Source: Leptoclinus maculatus (taxonomy: Eukaryota; Chordata; Actinopteri; Perciformes; Stichaeidae). From it: a stretch of DNA of 64,000 bases. Below the pieces are notes generated by a model, which saw only the letters and a list, made by a program, of their open reading frames with translations, had not been told where the DNA came from and ran no database searches. Positions 27,906 to 40,496 of the stretch are shown here, piece by piece. The stretch is from contig JAVDOI010000016.1 of NCBI GenBank assembly GCA_032191485.1, positions 5,092,719 to 5,156,718 on the forward strand. The letters are read 5' to 3'. A program made the position numbers and the translations under genes. Numbering within the stretch: the stretch's first letter is position 1; each line of letters opens with the position of its first letter.

Positions 27906-28461
27906 CCGATTCAATACTCCCATTTCCTAGATAACAGTGCACACTTCAAGTACATTAAAGTTATTAAAATCAATGTACATGCTTCACAATTTTGCTTGTG
28001 TTGAGTGTTAATAATTACAAAGACATATGTGGTGAATATTTCAGCTTTCTGAATCTCTTACACAAGAAACATTGCTCATTTCCAAGTAGGACAAAAATTA
28101 TTCAGAAACACCAGGGAAGAGATATTATTCAGTTGAGCCATGTGTGATTCAGCATACTTAAAAAAACAAAAGGAGAACATCAAAGAGGGATTTTAAGTTA
28201 TAGTTTATTTGGAGTTTCACCATCGCAGCCTTCATAAAACATTTTAAATTATTTATTGGCATTATATTGCACAGTTGTCTGAAACAGAGGGGGGGGGGGG
28301 GAAGAGAGAGTGTAGGCTTAATATACATTATTACTTATGCATCGCAGTTCCAGTCAGGAATTGTAATAGCAGTAACTTGTAAATGAGATCTTGAATGGTA
28401 TCTAATGAGATTCCTTTTGAGTTTATTTCCATCGCCATTTGGGAATATTTTATTGTCTCTG

Positions 28462-28884
28462 TGTCACGTCCGAGGGGCAGATCAGAGACTCAAGCGCAGA
28501 CAGACACGGGAGACGAGGTTAGGTAGGATGCCAGGTTATTTAATGAGCACCAAGCAGTCAAAAGACAGGAACAACTCCAACCGAGAGCGAGAAAAAACCA
28601 GCAAAAAAGCAAAGTAACAAAAAAAGGCGCAAACACGAGGAACAAATGCTGGAGCACGGGGCAGACAGGGGGACGAACAAAGACGATCTCACAACCAGAA
28701 CAGGGAAAGCGGGGGAGTATATATATATGTGTGTGTGTGGTGATGAGGAGATTGAAGGCAGCTGGGTGGACTGGGCAGGTGAGTAGGATGAGTGCAATCA
28801 GGGGAAACACACACACACACAATAATAATAATAACACACGCACACACGCACAGGAACACAGGGGGCAAAGCCTAAACCGTGACA
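28462..28884 (-). mobile_element. Probable solo LTR (423 bp)
   Basis: The block begins TGTCACG and ends CGTGACA, giving the TG...CA ends and short inverted repeat of a retroviral-type LTR. It is flanked by CTCTG on the left and CTTTG on the right, a possible 5-bp target duplication with one change. On the minus strand a TATATATATA box lies near 28720 and an ATTAAA possible polyadenylation signal near 28540, in the order expected of U3 to U5. Internal CA and AAT repeats have expanded. No internal retroelement genes flank it, so it looks like a recombination-derived solo LTR. A non-autonomous DNA transposon with 8-bp terminal repeats is the main alternative. Confidence 0.5.
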
Positions 28885-29257
28885 CTTTGTGCTCTGTAAA
28901 ATCATGGAACACTCTTTGGTTCCCATCATGGCACTTTTATGAAAGAAGATCCAACCTGTTTCAGCCCAGAGTTTAATTTGTGTATTCTTCTGTTGCAATT
29001 TAAAATCATCTGCTTTCTTTTTAAAATGCTCACTTTTCTCACCCAACTTGCATACATGAACGTTGTACATACTCACTCACACACTAACTAAGGGATCCCT
29101 AACAATGGGTCTTGATTGTAATAGCTGTATAATGTATTTCAACCAGTGTTGTGTAGGAAATCTTTGAACGATTCAACTGATACCGTTGGACAAAAAAAGC
29201 ACTTGAAATACTTGTTATGCTGCACAGCCTACCTTTGAAAACTATGTTGTAACAGCG

Positions 29258-29455
29258 GGCGACTATAGCTCAGCGGTAGAGCGGGTTGTCCTTCAGTCAG
29301 AGAATTGGCGGTGTATGAATGGGTATGACTGGGTTAGTTATGGGTGGCCATCAGTGTGTGAATTGACATTTAGTGTAAAAGCGCCTTGAGTGGTCGGAAG
29401 ACCAGAAAAGCGCTATACAAGTACAAGTCCATTTCCCATTTCCAATAATATAGGA
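29258..29455 (+). mobile_element. tRNA-headed SINE
   Basis: The left end GGGCGACTATAGCTCAGCGGTAGAGCGGG resembles the 5' half of a tRNA gene, with an A box (TAGCTCAGCGGT). The expected B box (GGTTCGANNCC) is missing, and the text jumps to GGCGGTGTATGAATGGGTATG. The body ends AAGCGCCTTGAGTGGTCGGAAGACCAGAAAAGCGCTATACAAGTAC and then CCATTTCCCATTTCC, a terminus I know from common teleost SINEs. It is not a functional tRNA gene. Confidence 0.7.
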
Positions 29456-29694
29456 TAAAGGGTGAATAGGCGCACAAGTGTGGGGGGATCAATACATATG
29501 GATTGTCAGTCAATAGCTCGTGTACTTGTTTACTGACCACAACCTCACGGTGACAAGACTCCAGGGTGTCACCGCACCTGGCCAAGAAATAGTCCCGCCA
29601 ACATAAGACAACAAATTACTCTTCTTAGTTTCCGTGTTTGTACAGATTCAACAAACAAGGTATAATTATTGGGAACTAGGGATTTAAGGTGCTG

Positions 29695-29900
29695 GTTAGT
29701 GCAAATAGTTGTACCTTTGGACAAAGCCAGGCTACCTGTTTCTTCCTGCTTTCAGCCTTTATGCTAAGCTAAGCTAACTGTCCCCTGGCTGTATCTTCGT
29801 ATGTAATGCACAGATATGAGAGTGGTTTCAATCTAAACTCTCAACTGGAAATTGAATAAGTGTGTATCCCCAAAATGTCGAACTACTTCTTTCATATTCG
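29695..29900 (+). repeat. Unclassified fish interspersed repeat, copy 1
   Basis: The copy runs from GGACAAAGCCAGGCTACCTG through ATGCTAAGCTAAGCTAACTG, GGCTGTATCTTCGTATG and GAGAGTGGTTTCAATC to CCCCAAAATGTCGAACTACTTC. It is colinear with the block at 33365-33525. I recognise this type of sequence from percomorph fish introns but cannot name its class. Confidence 0.6.
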
Positions 29901-32900
29901 ATCTACATTGAGTGTAGTACATCCGCCCCCTGTAAATCACATGCAGTATATCATACTGATTCAGTAATTATATGGTACGTTCTCTGTTTTAGTTAATGAA
30001 AGATTTTTGGCTCAGGACCCATTAGAAAAACGATGACCATAAGAAACTACAGCAGATTGATGTTCCTTCTGCCAGTGCAGTACTCAAGAGCCCATTAGGT
30101 TTCCTTCGGCCTGCCAGCACAGTCTTGAAGCATTTGTTTTGACCTAGCAAATTAAAATGTCTGCTCTTATCAATGCCCCCGAGGCAAGAGGGAAGGAGAT
30201 AGAGAGATGTCTCTGTCTGTCCTTGTCAGGTCGCCGGTCTGCTTTCCATCACTTGAGTAACCACAAAACCGCTGTCAGACAAAAGAGCACTTTGCCCTCG
30301 GTGTGTGTGTCTGCACGTGAGTGTGCACCTGTGTCTGTCTATGAGTTAAAGAAAAGAGATGTTTTGTGATGCAAATAGAAGCTTGGCATTTCCAATGGCG
30401 GTCATAAATTTGATAATATCCAATTCTCAGCCACATCTGACAAACAAAGGACAACACATAACCACAGGTACTGTTAACTGTCTACAGGACTTACCCCTCT
30501 TCCTCTGGCACGAGATTGTTCTCTGCACAGGGTTGGACAAGAATCTCGAATGGTGACTCCTATGTACTGTTTTAGTTTCAATATATTATGGCTGTCACTG
30601 GGTTATTTTTAGATTTATTCCTGTTTTGGCCCACTTGCATGCACCTTCCACTTCCAGCAAACAGGCCTCCGGTGTACATGCGACTCCCCCCCCCAACATT
30701 TCCGTGCGTCTGCTTCTGCTGAAGTAAGTTTGGTGCAGCAGCAAGGGGTTCCTAATGAGAATGTATGGCTCTCGGTGCAGACCGCCATCCGGCTGCCCTG
30801 CTCTGAAAATGCATAGAATTTACTCACAGTGCTCTCTTTCTCTCTGGTTATCCCTCTCTCTCTCTCTCTCTATCAGCCACTCTTCTACTGAGGCTTTTTT
30901 TTCCTCTTTGGTTTTTCTGTCCATTCCCTCGTTTACTGAGATGTCAACTGTGTTTCTTCCACCCCGGCTTGGCACAGACACAAAGAAGAGCTGCATATCC
31001 TCCCATTGTTAGTATGTTCCTTTGGCAGTCTGTACATGTGGGTTGGAAAGGTGTCAGGGGTTGGTCAAAGGTAAATCACACATGCTACACATTTAATGGG
31101 CTGCCTGCTGCTGCGGCATGACCACTGCACTGCTCAGAAAAGCAAGATTCATGCTCATTATCCTTATTTTCCATTCAGCTTATGCCATCTCTCTATTTCA
31201 CATCATTTCATCTTCTCCTTTCACCCATCAGCCATCTGTTGCTCAAAAGAGATCTCCATTGCTTCTTCAGTCTCATTTCCAATGTCCCTCGTGTAATTAT
31301 TTTATCTCGATGCTCCGTCAACCCAAACCTGTCTGCTTGCTCCTCAGCATCACCCTCTAACTAGCTACCTGGTGTGAGATCATTGCTCTCCCTCTCATGC
31401 TCGTTCTCGTACTCTTTTTCTTTCTTTATGCGTCTCCCGGGATCAATCTAAGAAAATGCAGAGCTCTGCTGTTACCCTTCGGGAACGGCCATTTGACAGA
31501 TCCAGTTGCTGGCAGCATGAGCCAGCAAACACAACGGGGCAGGGATGAAGGTAGATAGTCACTGACAGCTAACAAATAGGCCCGGGGTAAGATAGCCAAG
31601 TTCTACACAAATTGAACGCCTGATCTCTTTACAGATAGTGAATGAACCAAAGTGGCAGTGAATGAAAGAAATATGAACTTGATAAAGCCATCACATGTGT
31701 TGGCATTACATGAAAACCAGATGTGAGTGGAATTTTTCCTGACAGCACGAATCAAACTGCTTTTTTTTTTTAATTCATTTTTTTAAAACATATTTAGACA
31801 TTCCTTTTTTTAATCACTCTGGCATTCAATAAAATATCTCATTCTGAGCACACCAATGAAAAAAATAAAGCCTAGAGCGATCATTGTTTGGAACAGGTAT
31901 ACACAATGTGAGCAAAGAAGGTGTTAAATGAAACCTGAGGCAGCAGATAAGAGAATCCGGAATAATCGTAAACGTAACTCCCAGAAGCCCTCCGCTTTGC
32001 AACACAGAGAAGATGCTACATGACTTGAACACAATAAGTAGATACAGGGTGAAAACAAGTCTGCACTTCAATAGATTTAGAGATATTTGTGGAACACTAC
32101 GCTGTGTGCTGTGCCGACACCAACATTACAGTAAGAACAAAGGGTTTTACAAATGTTTCAGGTCTTTCAGTAGTTTGTCTAAAAATACATCATAAGAGAA
32201 GGGGAAAAGCATTTTTTCCAACAGAATATATGGGTTAAACAAACAAGCAGTGATAACATAATAATTACGTTTTAAATACATGATAGGCCCGGGCAGATTA
32301 AGTATGTTTTTGCAGTCTATAAAATCAGGTATCGGACTTCAGAGCTGGCTTTCACTCTTTAAAACAGATGGCCTGTAGTGTCCCTCCCTCAAAGGGAGCT
32401 TTAATTTCCACTTATCAGTCATGGCTGAGAGGTACACCAACAGGTACTTAGCAAGAGGGGCTCTGGATGGAAGTGGGTAGTTTGGCTCGACCATACCCGT
32501 CAGCAGTCTCACTCAATCATTCTCCATCCAATAATGCTGCAGATAGAGCCCAGATCTTGCTCAGTGTTTCATCACCCGCTTGCTAACTCCACTCTTCCAA
32601 CTTCACTATTACATCTAATACGTTGTTTGTTTTATCCACCTTCAAATGGACAAGTTCAAAGCCGATAGCAATATATTACACTGAAATGTTGTGCCATAAA
32701 GAACGAAAAATGTCTTTATGTGTACACACGTTTGTTGAGAGCTCAGTGATAGCATGATATGCATTACCTGCTGCATATGCTGTACCATTGGGGCTTTGAG
32801 GCTTTTGTTGTGCAAAAGAAGCCATTAACTTTCTCCTATAAGGAGGGATAAGGAGGAGGCGCAGGATCCTTGTCAAGGTCTGCATACTACCTGCAGGAGG

Positions 32901-33364
32901 TTCTTAGTAGAGCAGGAGTGTGGGATTAGCCAATTAGCATCACAGGGCCCGTATAAAGAGGCTTGTAAATGGAATACAGTGAACAGACAAGTAGGCGAAT
33001 GAGAACGAGCAGGAGGGCATTTGCTTATTAGCTGTTGGATAGGAACTGAAGAATGGGGTTCTTTGTGGGCATGGTCCAGATGATCTTTACACCTTGTTAA
33101 AATCCAAGTTCTTGAGTGGAATTTATGTAATATCAGATGAACTAAAGCAAAAATGTTATTCTCTATGAAAGCACATGTGCTTCTACATTTTAATGAAGTA
33201 TGCAGGAGTATGGCACAGCAGCTTGACCAGCAAAGATGAAACAATCTTACTTTCAGTATCAAATATTTCATCCTCTTGGGGAACTCAACATGATTCTTTA
33301 TCCTTAAAACTTTGACGCAATCTGGTCTTTCAATTTTAGATGTACTTGGAGTAATACAGTTTTC
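29901..33364. other. Intron stretch, nothing recognised
   Basis: Unique-looking sequence with a short CT run near 30855-30875. No coding similarity seen on either strand. Confidence 0.6.
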
Positions 33365-33525
33365 TTCAAGGCTAGCCGTTTCCCCTGCTAGCAGTGTTTA
33401 TGCTAAGCCAGCTGGCTGCTAGCTGTAAGCTTCATATTTTTGCTGTATCAATCTTCTCATGTAACTCTCAGCGAGAAAAATTGTAAATTGTATCTCAAAA
33501 TGTTGAACTATTCCTTGAATAATGT
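33365..33525 (+). repeat. Unclassified fish interspersed repeat, copy 2
   Basis: It is colinear with 29695-29900: AGGCTAGCCGTTTCCCCTGC, TTTATGCTAAGCCAGCTGG, TAAGCTTCATATTTTTGC, TATCAATCTTCTCATGTAAC and CTCAAAATGTTGAACTATTC correspond block by block. Both copies lie in the same orientation, 3.6 kb apart, and differ by many substitutions and small gaps. Confidence 0.6.
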
Positions 33526-33883
33526 AATCCTTTATTTCATTATGTGTATGCAGAGAATGAAAACATATGAAAAAAAAAAAATCTTTTTAAGCTCCCATGA
33601 GAGTGCAGCTGATCTTGGGCTGCTTGGTTCACTCAGCTCCCACTTCGACCTCAGGGCTAAACAACTACAAAGCCAGTGGGAAATCGAGTGCTCGCCTGCT
33701 TGTTGCACTCATTTACAATACAGAGCGAGAGGGAAAGCGCCAGGAAGAGAGATGGCAACATCCAAGGAGCAAATAGGACTTGGAGATGAGGACAAGGACT
33801 GGAGAGTTAGAGAATGTATAGGTGAGAGATGGTTTGAACAGTGGAGCTGTCGGGGAGGGTGAGAGAGGGGCAGTGATAAATAA

Positions 33884-33884
<1 letters not shown>

Positions 33885-33914
<30 letters not shown>
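33885..33914. repeat. (AG)15 microsatellite
   Basis: About fifteen AG units within a purine-rich stretch. Confidence 0.95.
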
Positions 33915-33917
<3 letters not shown>

Positions 33918-36785
33918 AGAGATGGCAAAGCAAAAACAGCTGTCCAGTTGAAGCTAAAGTAGTGAGTGGGAGGCCTGAATGGACACAGAGCTAGGAAAGT
34001 TAATTCCAATATCTTCCAATCAAAAAAAACACCACTTAATGCAGTTGTTTAATTTGTATTCAAAAGATGATACATTTAATACTAGCATACCTTGTTTTAT
34101 TCAGTGTTTCATATCTTCACATAATCTTTAGGTATGTCGTATAATGGGGCCTTGAAAAAATAAAGAATTCCTGCAGGGACTGTGATTTATTACCCAGTAC
34201 TTCTACCAATGTAGATTTAGAGAGTCTCTCTGGTACTCTCTGCATACGTTTAATTATATGCAGCCAGAGAATTGTGAGGCTGACGAGGGACCTTGATTAA
34301 TACTCTATTAGACCATGAATACTGCAATGATACTGTTGTACTGACAGGTGATACCGCCCCTGTAGTCAAATGTAGCAGTCGCTACGTTTAACTGTAGAAG
34401 AGGTTTATTATTTTTCCAGGATAAATATGCTTGCATAGCTATTGAGTGATGATTTATCCCCTGCACTGCATTGTGGGTGGAAAATACCGACGCACTGGAA
34501 ATGCATAGAGAGATCAAATCCTACAGGAATAAATGAGGGGAGCAGAATGCACACCAGGCAGAGTAAAGGTGGGCATAAGGGCAGACAGACACAAGGAGTG
34601 GGGTTTAGAAACATCACACGTAGAACATGTTAGGATCTGAGAGACAGAGACGAGACAGCTGGAGTCCTCAAACAGATGGCAGCTCAGGTCTGCTGGGTCA
34701 TTCAGAGCAGTCATCGCTGGAGCACCATTCAGAAGACAGTGATTCAGCAGTAAGCCACCTGTGCCTCATAGCAAAAAATAACAAAATTGAACAGTATGGG
34801 AGCCGGGGTAGTGGGGCGAAAAGGCGTATGGAAGACTGGCTGGTTTGTGATTTTAATCAAAGCAGAAACTCTGAGGCTGAGGAGATGAGAGAGCAGCCTC
34901 GCAGGACCGGGTATTAGCTCACCCCGTCCTGACACTTCAAATTGATGTTATCAACATAGTAATAGACCTACTTTTGCCAGCTCCCTTCATGCAATATGGG
35001 GGATGACAGCTTACTTAGGGACTACATGAAGTAGATCATATTTCCACTAGATTCTCTGTCTGCTTACGTTTACCTCAGTATCTCCAAGCAGATGCCTTGG
35101 CCTGGGTGTCTTCCACGCCACCTGTTGAAGTGGCACACTGAAAAATATGCGGCACTGTGTCCCTTCGAGCGGTAGCTGGAGATACAAGTAGTGCATTAAG
35201 GTTAATCTGGGATTAGATGGAATTGTGATACCTTTAGAGATTATTGTGGTATAGCGGCAACATAACAGGATTCAACAGAGACTAAAATAAAGACGGCAAA
35301 AGCCACTGATACAATTTTATGAAATAATAACTAAAACAATATGCAATGTGGCATTATTAAATTCTATCCATTGCTAATACGACTTCAAATTAATATTTGC
35401 TTTATACACAAAATCGCTCATTTTTTAACTGAATCAGACTTTAAGCTTATTAAATCGAAATTGTCAACTTCCCCAATGTTATTAATGAGTGACTTCAGTA
35501 TGAGGTGAGTTTTGAAAAGCTAATGTCTGATACCGTCAGACCTGTTGCTCTGCTGTCATGGCAGAAAGGCTGGTCCCAGCCGCAGATTGGAGATATGTGC
35601 CACACATTACTCTCTGTTCAAAGAATCACGGTAATAAATGGACTGAGTTTCTAACATTGAGATATGGACTATGCGCATGTGTCAAAGAAAGGGTTTTCTT
35701 GTTGTGAGCAGAGAATGTGAAACCCTTTGCAGCAAATGATCAATTACTGACAGTATGAATTAGCATTTATTCAAAGAACAGTTGGGGCAGAAATAATATC
35801 ACAGAGGTTGTGTCACCGTACTGTCATGTGTCGTCATGTACTGCACATATATACTGTACATTATAATAATAGAATATTAATAATACATCACCCTGTCACA
35901 AAAATCCCATGCACATCCATGTTGTAATAGTGCGTCTATTGCTGTGGTGGCTAATATTTATAGTTTTAGTCATCAATTAAATTGACTAATCTCATAATGT
36001 AAGAAATGCAACATCGCACAACAATTCCCATAATTCACCTGTGCAGCCCCATGACACAAACACAACTACAAGCATACACACATGGCTTACATCTTTAATA
36101 ATGATCTTATCAGGGGATCGGTTGTGAAGTGGTTGCCACATGTCATAGGCTGACAGTATGCACTGCCACGTAAAGGTGAAGAGGACAAATAGTGAGGATC
36201 TCTGTTTTTGGACGGCCATAACCCAGCGTGGTACAATGCAATAAGTGTATGCAGGCTTTTACCTTTCAGAGAATACGTCAGTGTCAGCCCCGCCAGGAGG
36301 GCAAAGCCCTCTTTCATTTCATGCATGAGGAGCCTCTCTTCCGCATTTTGTTGTTTCTCTGCTGACAACTCAGCGCCCAAGAGAGGAAATTAATAAAAAA
36401 ACTAGAGTGCAGAGCACAATAAAACAAAGAGAAGGGCTGGCAATTAGGAAATTGGATCCTAATCCAAGAAATGATTAGTGATTTGCTGTTGAGGAGTTTA
36501 GACAATAAGAACTCCTGGAATTCCACCAACGGTTGCGTGGGCTCTGTCTGAAGGTGTCTTGCTGAGTTTAAGTAGTTTTTGGTGCATGCCTCACACGGGC
36601 CAAGTTCATCGTGTCACTAAACGGTTTAGTGAAATGACACAAAAATAAGGTGTAACTGACAATCCACTTGCTTTTGGCAATTGCCTATTGGCAAATATAT
36701 CATTTTTGCTTTCCGAATTGTTTTACTTGGCAGTCCTTGGTCATCCATGCACACATCAAAAAGTATGTTTTGACACATGCCCCCA

Positions 36786-36866
36786 TCAGTAGATATTTAT
36801 TATCTACTGATTTATTATCTACTCAGGAATAACTCATTCCTGAGTTATTTATTAAACTCAGGAATG
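36786..36866. repeat. Overlapping small inverted repeats
   Basis: ACTCAGGAAT (36821-36830) pairs with ATTCCTGAGT, and overlapping it AATAACTCA (36828-36836) pairs with TGAGTTATT. A third copy, AACTCAGGAATG, follows at about 36855-36866. Upstream, TTTATTATCTACTGA is partly duplicated. Two alternative hairpins compete for the same bases. Confidence 0.65.
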
Positions 36867-38017
36867 GGTGTTGTTGGCAGCATGCTACACAGCGTGTCAA
36901 CCTTGACATTTATCTACAGATGCTCATAGCAAACTTTAAAATCCCGCTGCTTGTTTGGGTGTATTTTTGTTTGGTTTTGTTGGGAAGGAGTGTGGTACCT
37001 TAATGGACTTGATTATGAGAATCTTGTGACGGCCATTACCGCCTGAGTTTAATGTGCACTCTCAAGGTAGTGCGTTGACATTTTCAGCTTGGCACATCCA
37101 AAGGCTTGGCTCGTCACGCGTGCTGCTCCTATGTGCCCAGCCTTCCAAGGATAACGAGCTCATTTGTTTTTCAACAAGACAGTGCAAACGTTAGACTGGG
37201 AGCGGATCGCTAGGGAAAAAAAGGCTCTTCTTTTTTCTTCTTCAAAGAGAAAGAACCATTATGTGGCGCAGAAGTGCTCCGAGTGATACATTTTGAATCT
37301 TCAGACACATTTGTGATCAGTTATTAGGGCTCATTATATAGTTGGAGAAGGTCAATTGTCCAAGATGAGAGTAAAAAGACAAGTTTACCATTGAAAGCCA
37401 AACATGTTTATCACAAACTGACAAGCAGAACTACTAATTATTCTTTTAACTCTTTTCATATCATGTTACAGAACATATGGGTGCTTTATTTTTACAAAAC
37501 CGATTTATGAATTATGTTCAAAAATGGATTCATATAAATTATAGCATGTGCATGTGAATTTCAGAGAAGAACAAAAGCTTGTTAAAACTTGGACGATTGT
37601 GTGGCTCTGAATTAGAAAAACTACTGACAATAGGACATGAATAGAGATTACCATTCATTACAGAGTGAAGGAGAGAGAATCATCTTCTGCATTAACAAAT
37701 ATGTCAATGCACAATTTACCTAAATCATTCCAGATGACTTGTATATAAGCCGACCCCCCGAAGAGAAAAACGTTACTTAAAATGATGAAACAGTTCAATG
37801 AATGGTCCTCCATCTGCCTCACTGCTGTTTGTTTACTTTTACTCACACCATTACCCTCATCTAAAGATCTCCCTAATGTTAATTGCAATTTCATTAATGT
37901 CTTGCTCTTCTAAAAATGTGGAGATCTCCTGTAGAGTTTACGCTTCCTAATGTCACCAACACATCCGACAGAGCAACAAAGGTTTACCACTACGGTGTTC
38001 TTTCTCACCACAAGTCT

Positions 38018-38096
38018 AGTATTTACTAGTGATCAGCCTTGGTTTGGCCCACTCTTTGATCTTTAGCTTGCCACGTGCCAAACCAATCACTAGATA
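38018..38096. repeat. Hairpin with TIR-like ends
   Basis: ACTAGTGAT (38025-38033) and GGTTTGGC (38041-38048) pair in order with GCCAAACC (38077-38084) and ATCACTAG (38086-38093). The flanks GTATTT and ATAC extend the symmetry. It is short and without a recognised family; a small MITE relic is possible. Confidence 0.55.
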
Positions 38097-40479
38097 CAAC
38101 TCTGATATATCTTATACAGTGTTAAAGGTCAACCAGAGCTACTTCATTCAAATTTTGGCAAACCAAAGTAATACGTTTTAAGTGTCTGAAAGCTGCACAT
38201 AGGTACAGACTCTGAATCTCACAGGCATTTGGCAGCAGAGATAAAAGAAAAAAACTTGTATCACAAAAGCAATTTGAATATTAAAAATCGATTAATAAAT
38301 TGATTCAAATTCTCTGTCTCAAATTGTGCAAGGTTAAATTGCACAACACATCTACATGGGTTTGCTTTATCTAAAGCACCTTACATTAATTTGGTTATAT
38401 ATCACTGGAGGTCCTTCAAGGAAGTTCCTGACGTACAGTACCAGTGCCAACAGCTACATTGCACAGGTCCTGCGTCTTTTAACTGCTTGACATTGATGTA
38501 TTTGTCAACTCAGCAGAATGAATCAGCCCATCAAGCTGATTTAACACTCAAGAAGAAGGTTATCCTTACCATGAGTCAGGTCCCAGTGAATAATGGTAGC
38601 TGTGGATTCAGAGGAGTTGCTCTGTGAAGCAGGTGAACACCTATCTGCCATCAGGCTTGCGTTGGAACACATGTCTTTGTTCAAGCTGTGGGAACAGGTG
38701 GCTGTGATCTTCTGTGCCAACATGAGCCTCAGTGGAGCTGGTCAGTGTTTGTAGTATTATGCCCAACATACTGTAGGGGCTTACAGTCTTCATGCAGTGG
38801 ATTACTGCTGATAGCATCATGTAAGTCATTGTAATGGTTAATGCAATATCATTCCAGTGGAGGATAGCACTGGAGCTTTTTAAGTAGCTGAGCCTATTTC
38901 TTTACAGTGAAATAGGCTCGCAAATAGCATTTTGAATGTCGAACACCTATTGTGTTTTGTAGGGTTGAAGTCATACATTATGTGTCGTACATTTTTGGTG
39001 GGATGTCGGATAATCCTCTCCTAGTTTGTGCAAACGATACCAGACATCTCAAATGATATGCATTGCTTATCTGCCTGAAAAGTGCCTTGTGTTTGTTTGT
39101 TTGTCGTTCGGTATAGTTTTATGTTGTATTTAGTGTAACACGCTGTATAGTGCTATGTAGTTTCCAACAGAAAATGTCCTTCTCCTTACAATGCACACTG
39201 CTGCGAAAGAATAAACACAAACAACTGCGTGACAACTTCTCTTGGCCATTACTTTGTCACATGGCACTAAAGTACAAGCTATCTGTAACCCCCCCCCCAC
39301 AGCGGAGTAGCATCCTTTCCATTTTGAACCAACAACCAGCTACTACTCTGTTAGTGGTGACCTGTTCTTCTTGACGTCACAGAACCAAAGTGTAGCAGCA
39401 GCTAATGATGCACTATTGCAACCGAAACATTAGCTGCCGCAGACCGATTAAGTCGACTTATAAAATGAACTCAGGGTTGCCTTCTTCAAGAATTTTAAAA
39501 CTTGTATCTGTGAGATGTTTTGAGGAGAACTATAAATCACTCTGCCACTTATAGAGGTTATACTCCTGAGTCCTCAACTACCTCTTTACACTGTTATCAC
39601 GTCTACCAAATGTGCCCTGTGAGGGATATTATAAAACAAGGTGCTGGACAGGATTTCAGACTGACACTACATTTCATCGGATTTTTTATAGAACAGACAC
39701 AACGTTTGCTCTTTGTTAACTCGTCATGAAACCATTGGCTTTGCTTATTTATTTGTTGACTTGGTCCCATTATTTGACCACTGTTGTTGAATTAGAAAAC
39801 AAATGCTTGTGGAAGGAACAAGACCTTATAAAAGATAATTAAAACCGGTGTTATTTAATCCTCCATCCTTGTGTTGTCATCTTCTATTCTACTGTAGCAC
39901 AAAGAGGGAACGCATCCCTGAATGAATTTATGTTAATTCTTAATTTATCTCGCATGTTTGAGGTGTTGCTCGAGATGCAGAAGGGCCAAGACAGACGAGG
40001 GCAGATTGTGATAAGCAACATGCAGAGTGAGAGGAAGAGGACAAGTGAGAGGCAAACACAGAGGGATCAGATAAGAGAAAAGATATGTAGAGTGAGATAT
40101 GTACACAGGGAGAATGAAGTGAGACCAGAAAACTATAGACAAAGAGAGACAAAGAAATTAGATGATATCAGTGCAAATGACACATTACCAAATGAGAGCG
40201 TGAGATGTTTCCTAATGTTTCTAATTCCAGCAGACAAGCAAAGGCCCAGCCTGTCCCTGTCCCAACGGTGAATGAGTCATGATTATCCTCCCACAATGCT
40301 AGACAATCTCTCTCCATAACACCATCCAAATCAATCATCAGAAAACCCAAACACACCTATTCACCTGTTTCATCATCCAGCACTGTGCTGCCAATAGAGA
40401 TCCTTGTACCAACAGGCATTGCTGCATGTTAATTGTCAGAGGGCTAATCAGCCTCATACTAGCGAAAACAACCCAACAA

Positions 40480-40496
40480 ACACACACACACACACA
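40480..40496. repeat. (AC)n microsatellite
   Basis: About eight AC units. Confidence 0.85.

Noticed and set aside
29258..29300. tRNA gene
   Set aside because: The A-box half is present but there is no B box or acceptor stem closure, and the downstream text is SINE body.
33440..33862. 140-codon + strand ORF
   Set aside because: It overlaps an interspersed repeat and a purine-rich run; no similarity recognised.
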